A stretch of DNA of 64,000 nucleotides from Rutpela maculata (Eukaryota > Arthropoda > Insecta > Coleoptera > Cerambycidae), in contig OW386291.2 of the NCBI GenBank assembly GCA_936432065.2, positions 101,993,823-102,057,822 on the forward strand, in the 5' to 3' direction. The translations under genes and the position numbers were made by a program. Below are positions 56,861 through 64,000 of the stretch, one piece after another. The notes beneath the pieces were generated by a model. The model searched no databases. It saw only the letters and a program-made list of their open reading frames with translations, and had not been told where the DNA came from. Each line of letters opens with the position of its first letter. Within the stretch, counting starts at the first letter, position 1.

Positions 56861-57570
56861 TCATTACATATAACAAGTTTTGCATCCTTTTTCCTCTATG
56901 TATTGTCCTACTTGTGCACTATTGGAACGAGCTCATTTAGCACATTATATAGAGTATAGAGTATTCTATTCCATAGAGTATCCTGGGATCACTATAGGCT
57001 TTAAAATTAATCAAGTACATCGACGCTGCGTGATGTCATTCACTCCCAGTTGGATTTTCATTCCCCACTTTTTGGCACGTATATGCTGTCTACTCTTGTG
57101 TTAAAATACTACAACAGTCTCTAAATATCCATCTCTGGCAGATTAGACAAATCTGATTTTAAATAGCCGCGGTCTAACAGCGTAAACGCAACTTCAAGAT
57201 ATACTTTCGGATTGAATGACGTCAGCACTTTGAGCGAGGCGATTCATACTTAAAGCAGCATATTTCTGAAATTACTTATCGGATCGATCTCAAATTTTCA
57301 GCGTTATAATTATTAGACGATTACTTCGCTTAAACGTACTGAATAGTGAAATTTGAGATTTGACTAAATGACCATTTGCCATATGCCATATTTTCAAAAA
57401 GTAGAGCGGAATAGTAGTTAGCTAGTTATTTAACCTTCAGATCCTTATTATTTTGATTAAACTACATATATATTAAAAAATGTATAAAACTTTATATTAA
57501 AAGTAATTATTAGACATTCCACAAAATAATTAACATGACTTTTATGTATACTATAAATTAAAGGAAATAA
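56861..57570. other. AT-rich spacer, nothing recognised
   Basis: No feature supported. Confidence 0.4.
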
Positions 57571-57573
57571 ATA

Positions 57574-58154
57574 CACAGGCCCACAAAAAAAAAGTTGTCT
57601 GCGCCGGCGTATTGACCATACCTATCTCTTGTATTTTGATCCGCTGAACACGAATCTGACCTTAGTTTTTCCCCTATACGTCAGGTTTTTTTTTAAAGCA
57701 AAGAAGTCTAATATTTATATATTTATTTGCTATTAACAGAAAAACCTGACGTGCTGGAGAAAAACTAAGATAATATTCGTGTTCAGCGGCTTAAAATACA
57801 AGGGATAGATGTAGTCAGTACCCCCGCGCAGATAATTTTTTTTGTGGGATTGTGCCACACTGAGTGTCAACCAAAAAAAGTGGTCTGCGCGGGGGTACTG
57901 ACCACACCTATCCCTTGTATTTTGAGCCGCTGAACACGAATCTGACTTTATTTTTCCCCTACACGTCTGGTTTTTTTTTTAACAGCAAAAAAAAGTCTGT
58001 TGAATCGTGATATTTATATGTTTATTTGCTGTTAAAAAAAAACTTGACGTATAGGGGAAAAACTAAGGTCAGATTCGTGTTCAGCGACTCAAAATACAAG
58101 GGATAGGTATGGTCAGTACCCCGGCGCAGACAACTTTTTTTTTGTGGGCCTGTG
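57574..58154. mobile_element. Twin palindromic MITE pair (581 bp)
   Basis: CACAGGCCCAC at the left end and its complement at the right end bound two successive palindromes (57574-57852 and about 57870-58154). Each has arms with GTCTGCGC, ACCTATC and CGCTGAACACGAATCTGA-type blocks, and a central poly(T)/poly(A) loop. ATA flanks both outer ends (57571-57573, 58155-58157), a possible 3-bp duplication. A 17-bp spacer joins the two palindromes. No coding capacity. A transcript would fold into two long double-stranded stems. Confidence 0.85.
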
Positions 58155-58700
58155 ATATTAGTATTTTTTAAACGAATGCAAAATTTGTTTGCATGCACTG
58201 TTTACCAGATATTAGATAATTCTGCATGAAAACAAGTAGATATATGATATGAGAAATTACTTTCTCATTGTCCTTTTTTAAAAACCAAATTTACATATTC
58301 TGTACAAGCTCTGACTGTTCAGATGATACAGGATCGCTCGCCCATTCCTGAAAACATCGCGCCACATCAAAGTGTGAATTTACAAGCCGTAACAAATCTG
58401 ACAGTGACGGCTCTACGGTGCAAAGCGTGACTTTCCCCAGAGAAATTTCAGCTTGCACAATGCATAATCTGTAGACCTATAGTATGAAATTCGAAGAAGT
58501 ACCAACATATGATGTGTTTTAATACTAATAAATATTTAATACAGCTGCATTAATGTATATATTTTAAGTATCTAAATATACAGCGTGTCTCAAGAGTTCA
58601 TGTCAATAATTCTGGAATGTGTAAATGGAGTTAAAACATTCCAGCACAATATGTAAAAGGCCATGACAGGTTAAGATAAGTGTCCGTGCCTTTGCAACCT
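58155..58700. other. AT-rich spacer, nothing recognised
   Basis: No feature supported. Confidence 0.4.
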
Positions 58701-59959
58701 TTTTGCGTGTGGTTCCATCCAGTGGATGTGTCTTTGCGTAAGATACTACCACAAAAAGTTTTGACCTCAAAAACTTCCTAATATCTGGGAAATTTTTTTT
58801 TTTTCGAAAATCCGAAAAAAAATTATTTTCTTACTAAATGGACCCATTTGTTTACGTATATTGTAAATCTACTCGTGACAATTTATTATTGATATTTTCA
58901 GAACATCTTTTCATTGAAGAAAAAAAAAACTTGATGCTTTTGAATTTTTTGAAAAATTTAAATACGTACTTACACATTAGAGACACCCACCGTTTTTTAA
59001 ATTTAATTTAATTTTAATTTAATTTAATTTTTTTAATTTTTAATTTTAATTTAAACACAATAAGCTACAATATATATTTTTCGAAGGGGTAACGTAGACA
59101 AATTGGAAAAGGTAATGACAGGAACATAAAAGGATTTTAATGCCATGGGCGTATGAAGAACTTTATGAAGCTTTTAGCTTTTATTCAGTTTCTAAGCCCT
59201 TAAAAGATATTTTGACGTTTTATTTTGTACAATTTTCCGCTCCGAATTAATTTTTTAAAATTGCACAAAAGGAATTTTGGAACTGATAATTCTAGGTTTT
59301 GCCGGAGGCGCCACGTGTAATAGAATGTCTTTAATTTTCATATTTTGAAGTACATGATATAATATCGGGCCATTCAAAAAACACGTTCGCTGTCAGAGGG
59401 GAGGGGAAAATGTGACAAAATGAACGATAGGAGGTTATATGAAAAGGTGTCACAAAAAAATGAAAAATAACTAAAATAAATAATACTTTTTACACGAATA
59501 ATAAGTGTTTAAGTACAGTAACTAGAGGTTTTAACTTCGGAATAATGTCATATTGAACGGATTTCGTTCATTTTTGGCAGTATAATAGTAAATGCTTCAC
59601 AGAAAAGTTTCTACATTGTGCAGGGGCTTACTAATTCATAGGGGGTGGCACTTAAAAAATATATATATTTATTGGAGCTGAAATAGAATCAAATTTTGAG
59701 AAGAAAAGGTTCTATGGAATTTTTCACATAAATTGATAGTTTTTAAGTTATAACGATTTCAAAATTGCCATTTTAGCTTAAAAAAAAGGTATTTCCAAAC
59801 GGCTTTCGTCAAGTATCTCGAAAAGTATGACTTTATCGAAAAAATGTTACATACCAATTACAGAAAGTACAAACTGGGAATTAATTATATTTTTTGCTTA
59901 TTTTTGTGGGATTAATAATTTCGGGGATATTTAAGTTTATATTTGGTATCCAAGTGTTT

Positions 59960-60890
59960 CGAAATTACCTTTAAAGCTTAAAATGCATTTTTTTCTAAAG
60001 TAATTGCTTTAAATGAACAAAAACATTTGAGCATCTAGGTAATGCTACATCTTAACGAAAAAGTGTATTTGATATAATTTTTTTAAATTACTGGCTAATT
60101 AGAGCAACAAAATGGCGACCTTTTTATATATAAAAAAGATAAATACGCACATTTTTCCGTCATAACTTCTTTATTTCTTATGCTACAGGAATAAGTAAAA
60201 AATAATTTGAAAGCCCAATTAATTGTCTTTAATTTCATTTCTTAGCATGCGTGAGTAGGTGTCACAATTTCTGAGATATTTAGCATTTAAACTGCATTTT
60301 TCGTCTTATAAACGTTCGGATGCCATTTGTAAACTTTCATATCTCCGAAACCATTAAATCTATGTAAATAAATGGACAAGCGAAATTCATTATCAGTTTA
60401 TGAGCTTTATTTTTGATCTCTACCCATTTTTCAATAAAACTAATATTTATAAGAAAATTACGTTTTATCGAAAATACCTTTATAGTTTAAACTGTATTTT
60501 TTTCTAAAGCAAGTGCTGTATACAAACCAAAAAATTTGAGCATCTACGTCATGTTCTATATTGATGAGAAGCGGTGTTTGAAATCCCTTTTTTAAATTAC
60601 TGGCTAATTACAGTAACAAAATAGTGACGTTGTTATTAAAAAAAATGTGTAGACGCACATTGCTTAGGTCATAACTTTTTTGTTTTTTATGCTACAGAAA
60701 CAAATTTAAAAAATAATTGAAAGCTTAATTAACAACTTATTATTCTACCTATTAGCATCCTTGACATAGGTGTTACAGTTTCTGAGATATTTAACTCTCA
60801 CTCTAAATAATTATCTTATGAACACTTGGATGCCAAATGTGAACTTAAATATCTCCGAAATTATTAATCGTGGGTCAATAAACAAAAAAT
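59960..60890 (+). repeat. Two tandem ~500-bp units in the foldback loop
   Basis: TTTTTTTCTAAAG...TTTGAGCATCTA, AAATTACTGGCTAATTA and CATAACTT...TTATGCTACAG occur in the same order at about 59985-60360 and 60490-60870. The units are diverged. Confidence 0.75.
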
Positions 60891-61052
60891 ATAATTAATT
60901 CCCAGTTGGTGCTTTCTGTAATTGGTCTGTAATATTTTTTCGATAAAGTAATACTTTTCGAGATACTCGACGAAAGCCGTTTGGAAATACCTTTTTTTAA
61001 GCTAAAGTCGTTATAACTTAAAAACTATCAATTTATGTGAAAAGTTGCATAG

Positions 61053-61348
61053 TGTTAGCGATTCCCCCTGTAGAAGTCCCGTCCGCCGACGTAAAGATGC
61101 TACGTCAGTGCAGTAAGCGATAAGCGACTTGCCTGTCCGGGCGCCGAGGACATTATCTTCATCGCACTGGCCTGGCTTAGACAGTCGTCAGAGTATTAAT
61201 TACCTTTTTTCAAGTTATTTTTATTAATTAACATTATTTCGATAATCCTGATTTTGAGAATTATTAATTGTGCATTAAATTCAAATTAATAAATTTTATA
61301 ACGTGGATAAATCGAATTAAATTTATTGTTGTGTGTTGTGCTCTAACA
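61053..61348. mobile_element. Nested solo LTR, 296 bp, ATAG duplication
   Basis: It starts TGTTAGCG and ends CTCTAACA (inverted TGTTAG/CTAACA). ATAG is duplicated at 61049-61052 and 61349-61352. Removing it restores alignment of the right arm to the left arm of the foldback element, which proves the insertion. AATAAA near 61288 suggests plus orientation. It has no relation by eye to the other two LTR families in the window. Confidence 0.88.
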
Positions 61349-61860
61349 ATAGAATCTTTTCTTCTTAACTTCTTAAAATATGATTCTACTTCAGCTCTAA
61401 TAAATATATACATTTTTTAAGTGCCACCCCCTATAAATTAGCAAACCCCCGCACAATATAGAAACTTTTCTGTGAAGCATTTACTATTATACTGCCAAAA
61501 ATGAACGAAATCCGTTCAATATGACATTATTCCGAAGTTTTGGATATTTTTTACCTCTAGGTACTGTACTATCAATTTAAGTATTTAAATTTTTCAAAAA
61601 AATTCAAAACCGTCAAATTTTTTTTCTTCACGAAAAGATTTTCTGAAAATATCATTAATAAATTTTTACGAGTAGATTTACATGTGAAATACAAACAAAT
61701 ACAAACAAATTGGTACTCTTGATTAAGAAAAAAAATAGAAATATTTTTTTTGCCCAAACTTAAAATCCCGACGTTCATGACATTCTAAGCCTATTTGAAA
61801 AATTAGAAAATATTTTTCTTGAGTTACTATACTTCCACTGGATGTGGAAGTAATTATTCC

Positions 61861-62655
61861 AAATAACTTTTTTTTTCACATATATGATACTCAAAAATAT
61901 AACGATCTAATTCTATTCAAATTTTCTCTAGAATATTGGAATAAATTTCAAAAGGTGTTTATAACATATAAGTGGACAATTAAGCTTCTCATAATAAACA
62001 CAAGCACTTAAATCCAAACTAGTGTTTAAACTGAGTTTAAACGGTTAATAGAGAAATAAACGCACACATTTGTCATTCTGTGGTTTACTTGTCTACTTTA
62101 TAAAAAGACAAGGCTTCGGATATTTTGTTTGGCCGCTTTCCAATTTGTATATTGCACTATCGAAACATTTAACTGCATATAGCTATTTTAAAATGCAATG
62201 CGCATAAATATTCAACTTATGGAAATTGGGTTTAATAATATTCAGCCGGAAACCGTTTGCGATACATTGTCGTTATAACAGTTCCGCCTTTTGCAAATTT
62301 TAAATTCTTTTTTGAACAACGAAACTGAATTACGAGCATCAAATAACAATTTGATGTTTAACTGGAAATAATGGATTGCATGTTCATTTATCCTTGAGCA
62401 TCTGAGGATAGTTGAAACACGGTAATAATAGTTACAACTTTCTATTTAAGTGGTTTATTTTGTTCGTATTAAATAAACAGTTGAGGATCAAGATTGGCAA
62501 ACTTAAATTCAATTAATTATCCACCTTTTTAAGACCTGTCTAATGTAGATATTAAAATAATCAAATGATATACAAATGTGTTGAGATATTTGTTAATTAG
62601 AAGAGTTGAAAAATAAGAGAATATTATTTAGGTATTAAGCAAATCACAACTTACA
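61861..62655. other. AT-rich spacer, nothing recognised
   Basis: No feature supported. Confidence 0.4.
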
Positions 62656-62659
62656 CACT

Positions 62660-63485
62660 TTTTTTATTTATTATGAAAATACCTACATTCTGTATACTGT
62701 TTCCCTAATCTGGTCACGTTAATATACTAGTTAGGCAAATAATTTAAAACACTCATTATTGGAGAACCAATCAAAACAGCTTCTCTTCTAGCTAATACTG
62801 ACGAAGTATTGAATTACATGATATGATTCCTAACATTTTAAAGAAAAAAATATGTTGAAAATATTTAAATTGTTTATTTAAATTCAGTCATCCACACTCT
62901 TTTATTCAATATGAGATATCTACTTTCTGTATATGTTTCTATACTCTACTGATGAGAACTAACGAGTTCAAAAAATCTTGTAAAACTTTTCTAGAGTTGA
63001 AATAGAACAAAAGGTTCAATAATTGCTGTGATTGATTGATTTTCAATAAATGATTTAAGTATTGTCAATATATGTTTTTGCCTTGAAATGCTAAGAATTC
63101 TATCATGTAATTTAATACTTCGTCAGTATTAGTTAGAAGAGTAGTTGTTTTGATTGGTTCTCAAATAATGAGTGCTTTAAAGTGTTTTCCTAAGCAGTAT
63201 ATTAGCGGGACCAGATTAAGGTATCAATATACAGAAAGTAGATAATTTCATATTAAATAAAAAAGTGTGAATGACTGAATTTAAATAACTGATTTAAGTA
63301 TTTTCAACATATTTTTTTTCTTTGAAATGCTAGGAATCATATCATGTAATTCAATACTTTATCAGTATTAGCTGGAATAGTAGTTGTTTTGATTGGTACT
63401 CCAATGATATTTTAAAATATTTATCTAACTAGTATATTAGTGTGTACAGATTAGGGCAACAATATACAGAAAGTAGGTAATTTTG
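62660..63485. repeat. Three copies of a ~220-bp repeat, first one inverted
   Basis: The unit contains ATCATGTAATT(T/C)AATACTT, CAGTATTAG, TTGTTTTGATTGGT and ATACAGAAAGTAG. It occurs on the plus strand at about 63055-63250 and 63300-63480, and on the minus strand at about 62665-62870. Links between copies (TGAATTTAAATAA) are shared as well. A small foldback or satellite-like family; no gene. Confidence 0.8.
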
Positions 63486-63626
63486 TAAATTAGTACTACT
63501 AGCTACTCATTAATTTTGAGACTTAATGGTTTGATTATACATTTAGAAATTACTCAAAAAGTTCACTCAAATTATAAGAAAGAAGACAGAAAGAAAAAAA
63601 TTACATTAGCCAAGAAGTAGTTGAGG

Positions 63627-63648
63627 AATATATGCTGCAGCATATATT
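63627..63648. repeat. Perfect 22-bp palindrome
   Basis: AATATATGCTGCAGCATATATT, centred on a PstI-like GCTGCAGC. No neighbour suggests a function. Confidence 0.8.
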
Positions 63649-63649
63649 A

Positions 63650-64000
63650 GCATCCTTACGAAGCATTTTCGTTAGCCATATAATCACCTCCTGAATTTTC
63701 TTACAAACCCTGTATATCTTGTGGAAACGTACTGCCCCAGCCAGGTGCATTGTTTTAAACTTTATACTTAAATATGTTGGGTTGGACCCATTGAGACTTT
63801 TAATTAGTATAGTTTGAAGTACAACATACTCCAGATTTATGACATTTGACTGAAACCACTTTTTACATAGATTCAGATGTGGGGTTCTTCGTGTTAGTCC
63901 TGGCGCTTAGGTCGGAAAATGAAATTTTTAAGTTTATGTTCATGGAAGCATAGTAGGTCCAATCCTACTTCTTTCTTCTGTGACCTGTATTAGTTAGGGA
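63650..64000. other. Right window edge, nothing recognised
   Basis: No gene or repeat supported. Confidence 0.4.

Larger units (their letters stand above)
58700..61860. mobile_element. Foldback element with interrupted arms (about 3.2 kb)
   Basis: Inner arms: 59520-59900 is inverted at 60885-61052 plus 61353-61570. Outer arm segment: 58840-58975 is inverted at about 61580-61700 (AAATCTACTCGT near 58865). The left arm contains an extra stretch of about 500 bp (58976-59500); the right arm contains a nested solo LTR. Limits beyond the inner arms are approximate. The loop is two tandem units. No gene is present. Confidence 0.7.

Overview
The window is AT-rich eukaryotic nuclear DNA packed with transposable elements. 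Insect-type element families (Jockey-clade LINEs with PRE_C2HC ORF1, a DUF4817-type mariner-like transposase, a Ty3/Gypsy element, many foldback elements and MITEs) point to a repeat-rich insect genome. I cannot name the species, and I find no host protein-coding gene, tRNA or rRNA that I can defend.

Layout. 1-4 kb: relics of two non-LTR retrotransposons. 4.0-6.9 kb and 7.3-11.0 kb: two long-terminal-inverted-repeat (TIR) elements, both bounded by TA. Each holds a decayed gene of the same protein family (PIN/XPG-nuclease-like core plus Cys-rich CXC-like tail); the second gene carries an internal 948-bp tandem duplication. A third relic of this family lies at 39.6-40.2 kb outside any element I can bound. 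11.9-25 kb: possible hAT-like non-autonomous element, tandem/inverted satellite-like repeats, a 175-bp TA-flanked hairpin MITE, a broken mariner-like gene on the minus strand, and a 3-kb foldback element with a LINE 3' end nested in its loop. 26.4-27.7 kb: an inverted plus direct duplication. 29.7-39.2 kb: a very young 9.5-kb Ty3/Gypsy element on the minus strand, with two 2,164-bp LTRs that differ at one position I could find, inserted in a (TA)n tract.

40.2-48.2 kb is the most interesting part. A solo LTR (TGTAAT...GTTACA, 4-bp ATGT duplication) is split at its predicted transcription start, about 30 bp after a TATA box, by two head-to-tail Jockey-clade elements. The first is intact (ORF1 + endonuclease/RT ORF2). 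The second is an ORF1-only half-LINE that lacks ORF2 but keeps the 5' and 3' UTRs. The same 10-bp word CATAATTCAG occurs before, between and after them, as expected if both inserted independently at the same target. The UTRs carry hairpins conserved between the two copies, one with compensatory changes.

48.2-64 kb: a 5'-truncated LINE with an 11-bp near-perfect target duplication, a second RNase H-bearing LINE relic, a pair of tandem palindromic MITEs, a large foldback element carrying a nested 296-bp solo LTR with ATAG duplication, and a three-copy repeat near the right end.

The picture is layered insertion of transposons into one another. The Gypsy and the intact Jockey element are the only candidates for recent activity.
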